Assembly: GCA_018806985.1 (NCBI GenBank) | Contig: JADANN010000322.1 | Span: 1-64,000, forward strand | Direction of reading: 5' to 3' | DNA from: Angiostrongylus vasorum | Lineage: Eukaryota > Nematoda > Chromadorea > Rhabditida > Metastrongylidae | DNA length: 64,000 nt | Shown here: positions 45,117 through 56,773 of the stretch, in pieces | How positions within the stretch are numbered: the stretch's first letter is position 1 | How the letters are laid out: every line of letters starts with the position of its first letter | The notes under the pieces: generated by a model | Seen by the model: only the letters and a program-made list of their open reading frames with translations | Told to the model about the DNA's origin: nothing | Database searches by the model: none | Made by a program: the position numbers and the translations under genes

Positions 45117-46131
45117 ATAGGCAGCTGATACTTGGTGAACATGTTAAGTTGCCAGGGAAGGAAGTAGACCAATGGAGACGGTCTCAAGCACTGGTAACAC
45201 CTTGGAATCATCCTGTATGAATTCCAGAATACGAAGGTGTTCGGCAGAGTCAGAAGTCAAATATGGATATGTAGAAGTCTCAAAAACTTTCAACGAAGAC
45301 CGTGTTCTTCGATCATGACTCCACTACTGCCAATCGCAAATGTGCGCAGTGATCTGCGCATCGCAGTGGAGTGAAATCGCAGAAATATAATGGCGATAAT
45401 ACCATTGTTGATGTTGTAACAGTAGACAATAGAGGAGAGGAAAATATTAAGGAACTCATTGTTTATGCACCGCCTTTGGTATTTCCAGATACAAAGGGAC
45501 AAAGCATTCAAGAGCGTAAGAAAGCAGGTCGTCCTCCAAAGAAATTCCATGGTGAACTTGCGAAGCAAACTCAGGCAATTCGAGACGCGGAGATAGAAGA
45601 AGAAGTGGTGTTCAGTCAAAGAGAGATACCAGATCTTGATTTCATTTTTGAAGCATATAGATGATTCTACAGTAGAACTTCCACTGGAGGCAACTGCACT
45701 GGTTAATTCACCGACTATCCATGACACGGCATTATTTTGTGAAGTAGGCAAAGTGCTGAAAGGGCTAGTTGCTCAAATCAGCCTGGAAAAACTACAGCCA
45801 AAAAACGGTCAGAAAGGCTTCTTCTAGACGCTGGTGGAAACACTTATCAACACCGGTCCGTTTGAAAATACCGGAGTATCAAACCTTTAATATTGCCATC
45901 GCCCAGTGTCATCGTCCACCTCCATCGCTAAAGAGCAATCCAAGAGGTTGACACCCTGAAAAGTATCGACAAGTCGTTCTCGACCGAGTCAAGCAGCAGC
46001 ATTGGGAACGAGTAGCTTCGAATATTCCCGATCTCGGACCTTCACCGCTATGGGAATCTATGCCGTTGAATACAAGCCAAGAATGTGCGGCGAAAACTCG
46101 GAACAATGGGGACGAAAACGTCAATATTTAA
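45117..46131 (+). pseudogene. ORFX, copy B-left (5'-truncated)
   Basis: Begins inside the frame at RQLILGEHVKLPGKEVDQWR (the copy in A reads IFGEHVKVPGKGVGQWR), so the first ~70 codons are missing. It carries the same in-frame stops as A. Extra T after PDLDFI and an extra A near 45805 shift the frame. The AT-hook-like GRPPKKFHGE and the basic SSRRWWKHLSTPVR are kept. Ends at TAA 46129-46131. Function unknown. Confidence 0.7.
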
Positions 46132-47493
46132 GTAGATCATCCCTAGATTATGTTTACCGCTCTTCCATAATCTTATAAAGACGTTTAATTTTTGAAGAAA
46201 GTCACCTACTGTCTTGAGCAGTTGTCTTAACTAGCGCTTTTCTGCTAAGTGCTGCCGATGATATACGCGAAGTTGAGAACTTCAAAAATAATAGGAATTC
46301 GGAAAAGAAATAACAAAGTCAACGGAAGAAATAGCGAGAAAAGGTGTGCTCGAATCAATGTAGGGGTTAAAGGTAACGAAGAGTCGTAAAATACGCAAAA
46401 AAATGTAATCATCCACCCATATGTGTTGTTCCTCGTTAAAATGAAGCCGCTGAAGAGAAGAGGAGAAACGTCAAAACGATACAATAAAATGCACTTTAGA
46501 CAAAAAGCGAGAGTCATGGCATAAGCATGGAATTGGCAAACACGGAAAAAATCACGAGAAGTAATTCACATTACTCCCGCGCTTCGGCGGAAAACGGAGC
46601 AATGTGTTGAAAATCGTCAGACTCATTTACTGCAGGACGTCTTTTCTCGAATGGTGTAAGAGGGCGAAGATAAACTGGTTCCTTGTGCTGTTCGTCAAGT
46701 GTCAGCTAAAAAATCCTATCCGAATATAATGTAAACCAATACGAAATATTGTTACACATAGTAAAACCTGACGCCTTTCACCTTCCGTATCTCCTTTCTC
46801 GTAGTCGACGACGAATTTCATAATTGTTGTTTGCTAATACTGTAGGAAATGTTATATTCACTAATTAACGTACCGAAATCACGTCTTCCAGAAGTTTGCG
46901 CGTCCTCTCCTTTTTTCGTCTTTTCCAAAACTAGCTCATCACCAGATATAATTGCTCGGATCCTAAATTTGTTATTTGTGTTTGGCTAACAGATACTCGT
47001 GAAGAAGAAAATTTTACGCGGCTTAGCTGTGCAAAGTAATGTGCAACTCCAGAATACACACGATTTATTTACTTAATTATTTTATTTTACATGACCAGTT
47101 ATCATACCTACGGTGCAGATCCCAGCACTTCTTGCGTTCGACTCGTTTTCGTCGAATTCATCGTCCACAACGATCTTTGGAAATATCACTTGTTGTTTCG
47201 CCTAATGCTTGAAGATTTCGTCTTCTTCATGAATTTGGTAAAATGTACGTCGAGTTGACTCACCTTGCAATCCTCGAGATAGGCGGGATAAGGCGTTCTC
47301 ATCTGGACTGGAGGAGAGCTTTGGGGGAGAAGGTCGAGCTGGCACCTTTGCTTCCTGATCGACGGCATCTCCAACCGATGCGGTGTTCTCCTCCCAGACT
47401 AATCCATTATTTCTCCTAGGATGATTGGTCGAATAATTCACTGTATTCTTGAACAGCAAACACAAGGCTGACACTTCGCTCTTTATTTAAAAT

Positions 47494-47533
47494 CAGCTGA
47501 TATTTCGGTGGGTTTTGCCTTCCTGAGAGCCGC
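47494..47533 (-). ncRNA. Hammerhead-like motif (core B, minus)
   Basis: Same sequence form as 15603-15642: intact stem I, CUCAGGA core variant and AUAU stem III. Confidence 0.58.
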
Positions 47534-47603
47534 ATTCCATGAGCCTTCCACTGCGCATGTGACGTGAAGACTATGAAATGTGTCAGTGGAAGATGTATAG
47601 ATA

Positions 47604-47644
47604 GCGGCTTTAAGGAATGCAAAATCTGCCTATACGTCAGCTTG
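47604..47644 (+). ncRNA. Degenerate hammerhead-like motif (core B, plus)
   Basis: Same form as 15712-15753: UUAAGGA and UAUACGUC-AGCUUG. Confidence 0.48.
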
Positions 47645-48364
47645 TCGTAAATAAAGAATAAAGTAACAACCTCGTGTTTGCTCATTAAGAGGACAGTAAA
47701 TTTTTTTTTGTTACTGGGCAATTTATTCACAAGATGTCGACTGAAAGGCTTAGCTTGCAACAACATTTTTAATGTTCGGAACAGGATATTAAAAAGGAAT
47801 GAAAACGATAAATCGGGATCAATTTAAAAAGTTTAAAAAAAAGTAAAAAGCCAAGCATTTCGCGTTATCAAGTGAGATCTTGAGTACAGTGAAGGACACT
47901 TCACAATAATATTCGCTTCACTACAATAGCACTACATTCGCAGCATACCTCAACTTCAGCTGCTCCTCCAGGGTAGGTGGCAAATTTCCATGCAGCCAAT
48001 TCCGTTGTTATTTGCCATTCAACCGTTCTAGCGACGAGCACAAACTTCGTGAAGTCCTCAAATATGACAACTAATACCTGTTCTAATAAAGGGATTGTTC
48101 CCTATACACTTTTCGTTCTAATATTCAATAAATTTCGTATAACGTAGAAAAGTTTCACTCTAACACTATCTTAGCGTCCAAAGGTATAGGCGAACACTAT
48201 ACCAACACATCTCTACCTGTGGTCTTTCCAGAAATCCAGGTGGTAGCTCTTCTGCCGGGATCACCATGAATGATTTCTTCATAACTAAAACAATGGTCCG
48301 CCTTAAATTAAACGTCTTTATAAGATTATGGAAGAGCGGTAAACATAATCTAGGAATGATTTAC

Positions 48365-49589
48365 TTAAATATTGACGTTTTCGTCCCCATTGTTCCGAGT
48401 TTTCGCCGCACATTCTTGGCTTGTATTCAACGGCATAGATTCCCATAGCGGTGAAGGTCCGAGATCGGGAATATTCGAAGCTACTCGTTCCCAATGCTGC
48501 TGCTTGACTCGGTCGAGAACGACTTGTCGATACTTTTCAGGGTGTCAACCTCTTGGATTGCTCTTTAGCGATGGAGGTGGACGATGACACTGGGCGATGG
48601 CAATATTAAAGGTTTGATACTCCGGTATTTTCAAACGGACCGGTGTTGATAAGTGTTTCCACCAGCGTCTAGAAGAAGCCTTTCTGACCGTTTTTGGCTG
48701 TAGTTTTTCCAGGCTGATTTGAGCAACTAGCCCTTTCAGCACTTTGCCTACTTCACAAAATAATGCCGTGTCATCGATAGTCGGTGAATCAACCAGTGCA
48801 GTTGCCTCCAGTGGAAGTTCTACTGTAGAATCATCTATATGCTTCAAAATGAAATCAAGATCTGGTATCTCTCTTTGACTGAACACCACTTCTTCTTCTA
48901 TCTCCGCGTCTCGAATTGCCTGAGTTTGCTTCGCAAGTTCACCATGGAATTTCTTTGGAGGACGACCTGCTTTCTTACGCTCTTGAATGCTTTGTCCCTT
49001 TGTATCTGGAAATACCAAAGGCGGTGAATAAACAATGAGTTCCTTAATATTTTTCCTCTCCTCTATTGTCTACTGTTACAACATCAACAATGGTATTATC
49101 GCCATTATATTTCTGCGATTTCACTCCACTGCGATGCGCCGATCACTGCGCACATTTGCGATTGGCAGTAGTGGAGTCATGATCGAAGAACACGGTCTTC
49201 GTTGAAAGTTTTTGAGACTTCTACGTATCCATATCTGACTTCTGACTCTGCCGAACACCTTCATATTCTGGAAGTCATAGAGGATGATTCCAAGGTGATA
49301 CCAGTGCTTGAGACCGTCTCCATTGACCTACTTCCTTCCCTGGCACCTTAACATGTTCACCAAATATCAGCTACCTATCATAGACCGTGTCAGCTATCGA
49401 AGATCGGGACCTATGCACTTCAGCACCTGATCTCGTTTCTGTGGGAATCCGACTCAACTGCGAAGTAGGATTATCGTGAAGTCGGTCTCTTGCAATTAAT
49501 GTTCCATCTTGCAATCTCTTGAATTGATCTGACCTACCATGTTCATCTTTCAGAAATTCGAAACGTTTCTGAGCGTTCTGAGTCGACAT
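48365..49589 (-). pseudogene. ORFX, copy B-right
   Basis: Minus strand, ATG at 49589 to TAA at 48365-48367. It keeps the longest uninterrupted C-terminal half: continuous from VFPDTKGQSIQERKKAGRPP (49018) to LKSNPRG (48545), without the T insertion seen in A-right and B-left. A T insertion near 49051 breaks the upstream part. Shares the in-frame stops. Unknown function. Confidence 0.72.
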
Positions 49590-49838
49590 AGCACTGAATC
49601 CTAACGTCCCTTAGACATTTCTTGGATATTTATTATGATCATAACACTGCGACAGATTCTTACTAATCAACCATGAAGAGCGCTTCTCCACTTGGTGGAC
49701 AGTAGCCTGATTCTCGTCAGCTACTTCTGTTGAGATAACGAAAAAGCATCTTGGAAATGCTTCACTTTATCGTTCATCATCTGAGAGGGAGCTTAAAAAA
49801 GATGCCGAAAATTGAGCAACGAATGGGTCAAAATGGCA

Positions 49839-49972
49839 AGGACTGCCTTGTCGTCCTCTATGCACATGACGTTTCAGCTCTCTGACTGTAGATTAATTTC
49901 TGTTGGATCAGAGGGTTTCTCGTTGCCCTGAAGCTCTCCTCTGGATGTGTACATTAGAATGTATTTCTTCCA
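49839..49972 (+). pseudogene. Actin exon fragment fused to PLE ends
   Basis: Matches actin pseudogene bases ~739-880 (ARTALSSSMHMTFQLSDCR then LISVG.EGF). It abuts a PLE RT start on the left (junction in the shared string AATGGCAAG/GACTGCC) and a minus-strand PLE 3' end on the right. Diverged from locus L at several positions, so it is not a recent copy of it. Confidence 0.88.
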
Positions 49973-50711
49973 ATAAGTCCCACGTCCGATTTTCTATTAG
50001 CCTTGGCATTGATCAAGTGATTCTTCATATTCTTGTTGACCAAACACGAGGTGTTATTTTTTATTCTTTATTCACGCACAAGGTGTTTCGGCGGATTTCA
50101 CCTTCCTCAGAGCCTGGAAAGGTCAAGTTGACAGCAATCTATTAGGCGAAACATTTCCATAACCAAACAGAAAAAAACGCTATACCTAGATTTCAATCAC
50201 ATTGAACACAAAATACCTTCTTTGCACACTCACCGCTTTCTAGTAGTCTTCCTCTGATATGTCGCGTGGAGACCAACCGTACAGAATTCACATGGAAGCG
50301 CAATGTACCCATCCCATCAAAATAACAGGCTTATATACTGCCCAATATCACGCATGATAATGAGGCATTCTTTCCTGCGGTTCATTCTCGGATTTCCTGC
50401 AATTGGTCCAGAACGCCTCGAGAGTTTTGCGCGCTTGTGTTCTCGATTCCCTGCGCGAGGATCGTGACCTGTACTTCAAAGTCCTCCGCGTTTTGTCTCT
50501 GGGTCCTGTGCGTGCCTGCTGGGGTATTTGGTCTACGTTTACCGACTAGGTGTTCTTTTATGCGGACACAGAGGGGTCTGCCCATTTCGCCAATGTATTC
50601 GTCTCCGCACGCCTTACAGGAGATCAGATAAACTGTACCCGAACTCATGCAATCATCGTCTCTACCATTAGGGCAAATTGTGCAATTTTGCTTTGCACAT
50701 AGACATAACAT
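49973..50711 (-). mobile_element. Penelope-like endonuclease end, minus strand (locus R)
   Basis: EN reads CTICPNGRDDDCMSSGTVYL, ISCKACGDEYIGEMGRPLCV and RIKEHLVGKRRPNTPAGTHR, with catalytic-type residues (Y-Y-R-H pattern) intact, unlike the plus-strand half at locus L. The frame shifts at its C-terminus (extra T, 50393). 5'-truncated at the palindrome centre (50711/50712). Confidence 0.87.
50079..50116 (-). ncRNA. Hammerhead-like motif lacking the cleavage segment
   Basis: CAGGCU-CUGAGGA-A-GGUGAAAUCCGCC-GAAACACCUUG. CUGAGGA, stem II and GAAA are intact, but ACGUCAGC is reduced to ACACC, so the cleavage site is gone. Confidence 0.6.
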
Positions 50712-51807
50712 CTTGGTTCATTACCTGTCCTCTCACTCCTTTCACACGAAAAGGACGCTTGTAAGAAACATGTTTCGAACAGCAACCAATGTGTGCACGG
50801 GAAGAGAGCAGAGAGAGGAGTCCAGGAACTTGGCACAGCAAATAGCCATTTCTAATGGCTACGAAACTGTAGCTCGTGGTAGGTGTAGGGGAAATCCTAG
50901 GCCCCCTAAACGATAACTCTGGCGATAAAAGGTCCCGTTTATCTTACCCTTCATCTCAAATGATGTAAGTGCAGCTATAAAACGCTGCCTAAAAAGGGCG
51001 GATCTAGAGAATTCGGTGAACGCAGTTGAAATGCCACCAAGCACTCTTAGGGGGCCAGCTAGTTCGTAACCGCCTATATGACCGTCTATGTGCAGCGCAA
51101 AATTGCATAATTTGCCCTAATGGTAGAGACAGTGATTGCATGAGTTCGGATACAGTTTATCAGATCTCCTGTAAGGCGTGCGGAGACGAATACATTGGCG
51201 AAATGGGCAGACCCCTCTGTGTCCGCATAAAAGAACACCTAGTCGGTAAACGTAGACCAAGTACCCCACTAGGCACGCACAGGACCCAGAGACAAAACGC
51301 GGATGACTTTGAAGTACACGTCACGATCCTCGCACGGGGAATCGCGAACACAAGCGCGCAAAACTTTCGAGGTATTATGGATGAATTCCAGGAATCCGAA
51401 AATGAACAGCAGGGAAGAATGCCTCATTATCACACGTGATATTGGGCAGTATATAGGCCTGTTATTTTGATGGGATGGGTACATTGCGCTTCCATGTGAA
51501 TTCTGTACGGTTGGTCTCCACGCGACATATCAGAGGAAGACTCCTAGAAAGCGGTGAGTGTGCAAAGGAGCTATTTTGTGTTCAATGTGATTGAAATCTT
51601 GGTTCAGCGTTTTTTCTGTTTGGTTATGGAAGTGTTTGCCTAATAGATTGGACCTTTCCAGGCTTTGAGGAAGGTGAAATCCGCCGAAACACCTTGTTCG
51701 TAAATAAAGAATAAAAATAACACCTCGTGTTTGCTCAACAAGAATACGAAGAATCACTTGATCAATGCCGAGGTTAATTAAAAAAATCGGACGTGGGATT
51801 TATTTTA
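50712..51807 (+). mobile_element. Penelope-like element, 5'-truncated, plus strand (locus R)
   Basis: Inverted near-identical copy of 873-1965. Linker (RNMFRTATNVCTGREQREES), then EN in a frame open from 51026: RNRLYDRLCAAQNCIICPNG, DTVYQISCKACGDEYIGEMG, CVRIKEHLVGKRRPSTPLGT, stop at 51439. 3' region to 51807 includes a hammerhead relic at 51659-51696. The EN frame here is intact from a Cys-rich motif to its stop. Confidence 0.88.
51659..51696 (+). ncRNA. Degenerate hammerhead-like motif (locus R)
   Basis: Same form as 979-1016 (UUGAGGA; GAAACACC). Confidence 0.5.
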
Positions 51808-52699
51808 AGAAGTACCTTCTAATGTACACACTCGGAGAAGAGCTTCAGGGCAACGAGAAACCCTCTGGTCCAACAGAAATTAATCTACAGTCAGAGAGCT
51901 CAAACGTCGTGTGGATAGAGGACGGCGAGGCAGTCCTCGCCATTTCCTTTCAAAATCCAGAGCGGTGTAACACAACTTTTCTTTAGTTTCGCCCAATGTT
52001 TAACGCTTTGCAGTGGTAGTGAGCCAGTAGCCTTGTTCAGTGAGAATCCTCAACATGTAATCAGATAGTTGACTACTCGTAAGGTTAGGGACGAAAGATT
52101 CCATAGACTAAAGCGCATCCCTGGAACAAGTAATCTAGTCAACTGACCAGGTGATCGAGCAAATTATCAGCGAGACTTTACCTCATATATAGGAACAGTG
52201 TGAGTAACTCCGTCTCCGGAGTTCAGAACTAATCCAGAAGTATGCCTGGAAGCGTACAAGAACAGCAGAGCTTGGATATCTGTGTTCATACCGGGCGTAT
52301 TGAATCTCTCAAACATGATCTGTGTCATTTTCTCTCGATTAGCTTTAGGATTGAGCAGTGCCTCGGTTAGAAGCACTCGGCGCTCTTCAGGAGCGACGCG
52401 AAGCTCATTGTGAAACACGTGGTGCCAGATCTTCTCCATGTCATCCCAATTCGTCACGATACCACGATCTATGGGATAACTTAAAGTAAGCAGTCCTGAA
52501 AATAAGAAAGTTAAGAAGAAGTGCTGGACAGACGACTGAAACGCGAATACATAGGAATCGTCAGCGCAAGCTCTTTTGGCCTGAGCTTCATCTCCTACAT
52601 AAGTGTCCTTACGTACCAGTACAATCATGAGTTCCTGTTGACGAGCACGTCCGGCGATTGATGGAAGCACAGAACATGAAGCTCTCTCACCAGAAAAAC
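51808..52699 (-). pseudogene. Actin pseudogene, 5' part (locus R, inverted)
   Basis: Inverted near-identical copy of 1-872, with the same TAA, frameshift and non-consensus first donor. It extends further upstream: an exon start at 52699, after acceptor GGACAG, reads [14 protein letters not shown], matching actin GFAGDDAPRAVFPS. The 5'-most coding exon was not found in the flanking sequence up to 53200. The single difference I noticed near the first intron (three bases fewer, TCCTATG/ATTCCCTATG region) extends one open frame to 167 codons without making it functional. Confidence 0.92.
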
Positions 52700-52705
52700 C
52701 TGTCC

Positions 52706-53859
52706 AAAAATGATCACTTTTTTAAAATCCTAACTAGAAATTCTTAACAAGCATTGACAGCTTTCATCAAATCATATTTGATGAAAGGTCTTCAAACTGT
52801 CGAAGTTTCCAATTCGGAAAAACTTGTGACCTGATATCATTCCAATGTTTCCATTGACTACAGCGTTATCAACCGTGCGGTGTTTGTTCCACGTGCATTT
52901 TATGATAGGCAGCAATAGGTCTGGTGTTGGAAGTTAGACAGATAGAATTGCAGTACTATAACCGCCAAACTTTTTAAGGAAAGCGCTTTTCGACTCGATC
53001 TCTTTTATGAAGTTAAGAGTGTAATCCTATGCAATAAGCAAATGACGATCTTTGTTTTACCTTCTATCTGAATAAGCACACCCACTTCTGAGCAGCAAAA
53101 TGCCCTTGGGTTGCAGGACCTCCACATATAACCCGTCATCAGGAAGGCTTTAATAGCATGCCCAGTAAGAATCTGAGAGAATTGGACATAATATGAGGAA
53201 AATCCGAACAAGATACGTCTAGACTTATCGTGTTCAAGTCGTCGCTTGGGAAGACGTATTTGGAGGACGATTCGCCTTCTTTCACATTCACGGTTAATAT
53301 GCCAAGCATAATATTTTTTAAAGAAATGGCTTGAAAAAATGTTTAGTTTCTAGTTTTTGGTCGTAGGAACTTCAACAAAGAGAAACAGAGAGAGAAACCG
53401 CATCACACTGGCACCAGAGGAGATTCGAAGTGTTACCAGAATATGATTGAAGAAAGCCGCTAAGCAGTGCGAATATTTGTGATCACAGTTCCAACATCTC
53501 AGCCAAGTAGACGTTCAACTAACTACTACTGTAGAAGTGTTCGAGAAAGAAATGTTAGCAAAACAAATAGCAAATCCACGCTCGCTTTACACATTCCGGA
53601 ACAGTCGTCGACGAACAGAGCACCAATATCGTCGTAGCACATTATGGTCAAGTTTACTGTCGGCTAATGACCTTACTGCATGTTGGTCTCCCCCTTTGCT
53701 TATTTAGGCTCGCTTCACCGCTATCAGGCTGTACCAACGGTTTTGCAGGCCGATATTGGCTACCGCTTTGTGTAAACACTCGCCTAATGGCTACTGATAT
53801 GCGGTATCTGGAATTAAATGTAAAAAAATGCTTCAAACATTCACATCAGTAGCCAGTCA
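52706..53859. other. No recognisable gene
   Basis: AT-rich flank of the inverted actin locus. The missing first actin exon was looked for on the minus strand and not found. Confidence 0.45.
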
Positions 53860-54390
53860 TGGAGCATGGTTCACATTCAAATTAAGAGAAGAAATGCTAC
53901 TTTTGGTGCACCAATACCAGTTGTCGTACGGAACTCATTTCTCGTCGCACGTCACAATTCGACCAAGAAAAGGATCGTTTCTTTTGCGCAGAATAAGAGC
54001 AGACGACACTTCAAAACGGCAATTTTTTTTGATGATCGCTTCATTGGTGCCGCACTCACTTGTGGAGTTTTTTTCGTCTCTTCTATGCGGTTCAAGTGAG
54101 TAGAAATTGTTCCTCCGTTAACGCCAAGCCGTTCTGCAAGCTCTCGTTCTGTTCGCGTGTTTCCTCCCATTACTGCCTTCAAGTAATCGTCGTCAAGTTC
54201 ACTGGGACGTCCTCAGCCTTTCTTATCTTCGAGGTCAAAATCATCAAATCAGAATTTTCGGAACCATTTTCAGTTGACTCACCAACACCACCTTCACGCC
54301 AAACTTCATTAATGTTTCGAGTTATTCCTGCTGCACCACGACCGAGTTTGAACTCACAGAAGAAAATTTGACTAATTCTGGTTTTGACAT
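53860..54390 (-). pseudogene. Mariner transposase remnant 2
   Basis: Minus strand from ATG 54390: MSKPELVKFSS, FKLGRGAAGITRNINEVWRE, then LKAVMGGNTRTERELAERLG and VNGGTISTHLNRIEETKKT, with a catalytic-domain start NRRRFEV...RNDPFLGR-type blocks and CDEK before a stop replacing the Trp of CDEKW. Sequence is lost after ~53860. Same family as 4175-4911, opposite orientation. Frameshifted and truncated. Confidence 0.82.
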
Positions 54391-56164
54391 CTAAAATTGC
54401 ATAGCTCAAAATTGTTAGAAGAAAATCTAGCTCTTGACAGAATATAGAAACATTTAGAAAAAGCATGAAATCAGCTCTCTAATGATATATAATATTGCGA
54501 CGTACAAAGAAGATTTTACTGTTAAAAAATACGTCAAAACAATATTTTTAAACTCTCATTTATTTCTGAACCATCTAATATACTGCTTAAAATATAGCCA
54601 CAAACTTCCCTTGTATATGGGTTGCTCACATGTTGCATCACCTGTCTGGACCACATGATTTCCTACGTCAAAACGTATCTAAATTTCTTAAGAAAACAGA
54701 AAGGATCCAAAAAAAATTGCGAACTGCAGCAGTAGTGACGGTATGTTAATTCTTAGCTTCTTTTGAAGAAGCAATGTATTTAAAGACGGAAGTTATGGAT
54801 TTTGGCTTGAAGGCACCTTAAGCTCGACGTAAAGTGAGAAATACACGTCTTCCATAGTTCAAATTTCCCCGTGTCACCTGTGGCGGAAATGTTTCCATTG
54901 AACAAATTGGGTGAAGTATATCTCATGAATCGAAGCGCTCAGTATTTATTGGTAATTGATTGTGTTGTGGTATTGGCTGTACTGGACTGTCCACAACATA
55001 CCAATTATTGCTTACTTTATATTTTAGTTTTTCTCGGTTCTACTGTTCTACAAAACAGTGTCTAATCCAAAATTTACAAATATTGTTCTACGCTGAAAAT
55101 TGGCTTCTTTTTTCCTGTTCTGCAAGTAACTTTGCATGTTTTCTAAGAGCGTTCACTGCGCGTAAAACTGTATCCTTTTTGAATTGTTAACTTAACGGAA
55201 TTACTGTGATTTATGCCTAAATCACTAGGTTATTCATCACTGACCCTTATTGGCAGCCTGCGGTTGATGTTTTTTCTGTAGCTCTATTCGATTGCTCGTT
55301 CTGGTCAGGGGCGCCAGAGCTGTAGTTAATGAAGAACTGCAATGAGACCGTGGTCGCTTGCTTGATTCTGTGCGCTAAGAAAACCAAGCATTCAGCCCCT
55401 CTGAGGTCGACAAACTGCTGTCGCAGTTGTCTGCGAGAACAAGAATACTGCCTTGCTACATTATCTTGTGAGTATTTGTATAAACCTGAAATGCCTTCAG
55501 TTACCTCCACGAATCATAATGGAGTCTAGTGCATAGATTCTTAAACTGCGGAAACGTAAGCATTTTATCCTTATCGTTATTTTTTGAGCACAGAGTGCTT
55601 GATATCTTAGAAAAAATTTAATTGCATAATAATGATATCTTCATTTTGGGACTGTTGAACAGAAATTTATAGTGCTCTTAACGGCAACTGTGGTCTTTTT
55701 TGATTGCCTTTTTTTCTCTATAAGTACCATGAAGAAGTCTCTCTCTTAACGCTTTTTTCATAGGGAGCCTTTTTTGTGTGGAAACTGCGAAGAGGCATAA
55801 CAGTTCACTTGATAATGCTTTAATACACCTGGAATGTACCAACATTGAATCTAGTGCGGTGTACGATTTTTTGACTATAGAGCAAGTCCAATGATCTTAG
55901 TTAGTATCATCTCAATAACCTAGGATAACCTAGGAGAACCACTAGCGAGTCGCTTGATTGTGAGATGATGAACATTTATTTCGTCATTACTAGGGTAAAT
56001 AAATTACTAACTAGTGTTTGCTTGTAACGAAGCACTTCAGTCTCTGATGTAACAACGTTTTGAAAAGAGCTGCGGAAAGTTTATCTCACAACCGAAATAC
56101 AAAGTGATTACTGACTACGATTTCTAAGGCATTTGGTGCGTTGACGAGCACTCTGCGTTCTTAT
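54391..56164. other. No recognisable gene
   Basis: The first ~30 bases match the mariner leader. The rest is AT-rich without coding similarity. Confidence 0.45.
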
Positions 56165-56610
56165 TAAACAACAACTATTCGGCAAGCCTAGAGATAAACC
56201 AGCTAGTCTGCTAGGCACGCATTGGGCACTTAGACAACGAAGAACATTTTGAAGTAGAAGCCACCATTGTCGGAAACTGGTCCTTAAACTTGACGCTTAG
56301 TGTATTCTCGATAAATTCTAAGAATCCAAAAAGTGAATTGCGAGAAGGAGCGTCTTCTGATCACGCGTAACATCACGCCATACTTGAGGCTGATTCTTTG
56401 ACCTGAGCCGGACGCATTCCACGTCCATGTGAGCCTCTGTGCGAATGAGCTTCATGGAGTAGCTGGAAGACTTACAAGTAGCAAAACGGTGAATGTTTAA
56501 AAACGCCTGTCTTTCATGCGGATGAAATTTTCAATGATCTTCTTAAGCTGGTGCGAGGTTGGCATACGCCTTCGTTGTTGTTGTCGTTGCTGTTGGTGTT
56601 GTTGGTCGAT

Positions 56611-56653
56611 GGCTCACGTTTCGGCGATTTCGCCTTCCTCAGGGCTCAGAGCC
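56611..56653 (-). ncRNA. Hammerhead-like motif
   Basis: GAGCC-CUGAGGA-A-GGCGAAAUCGCC-GAAACGUG-AGCC. CUGAGGA, a perfect 4-bp stem II and GAAA are intact. Position 17 is G, which hammerheads do not cleave. Confidence 0.6.
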
Positions 56654-56733
56654 GTGCTGTTACGAGCAGGACGGACGGACGAACGGACGAATATTATCAT
56701 TAAAATAGAAAAAAGAGTCCCACTCGTAACAGC

Positions 56734-56773
56734 ACGTCTCTGAGGAAGGCGAAATCGCAGAAACGTCAGCCAT
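56734..56773 (+). ncRNA. Hammerhead-like motif, core intact
   Basis: GUCU-CUGAGGA-A-GGCGAAAUCGCA-GAAACGUC-AGCC. All conserved boxes and the GUC cleavage triplet are intact. Stem II loses its closing pair (C to A) and stem I pairs only 2 bp, so activity is doubtful. Confidence 0.62.

Larger units (their letters stand above)
46192..48304. repeat. 2.1 kb core of unit B
   Basis: Copy of 14300-16414 with isolated changes. It includes the exon-like segment on the minus strand (about 47264-47425, here frameshifted by an extra G in the run GGGGG near 47323) and the inverted hammerhead pair at 47494-47533 and 47604-47644. Confidence 0.88.
45117..49840. repeat. Unit B: partial direct duplicate of unit A
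   Basis: Corresponds to 13229-17950 of unit A in the same orientation and order: truncated ORFX left arm (45117-46191), the same 2.1 kb core (46192-48304), and right arm (48305-49840) cut 40-odd bases after the PLE RT start. Differences from unit A are scattered single substitutions (for example TTCACCG/TGCACCG in ORFX) and homopolymer indels. Confidence 0.93.
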
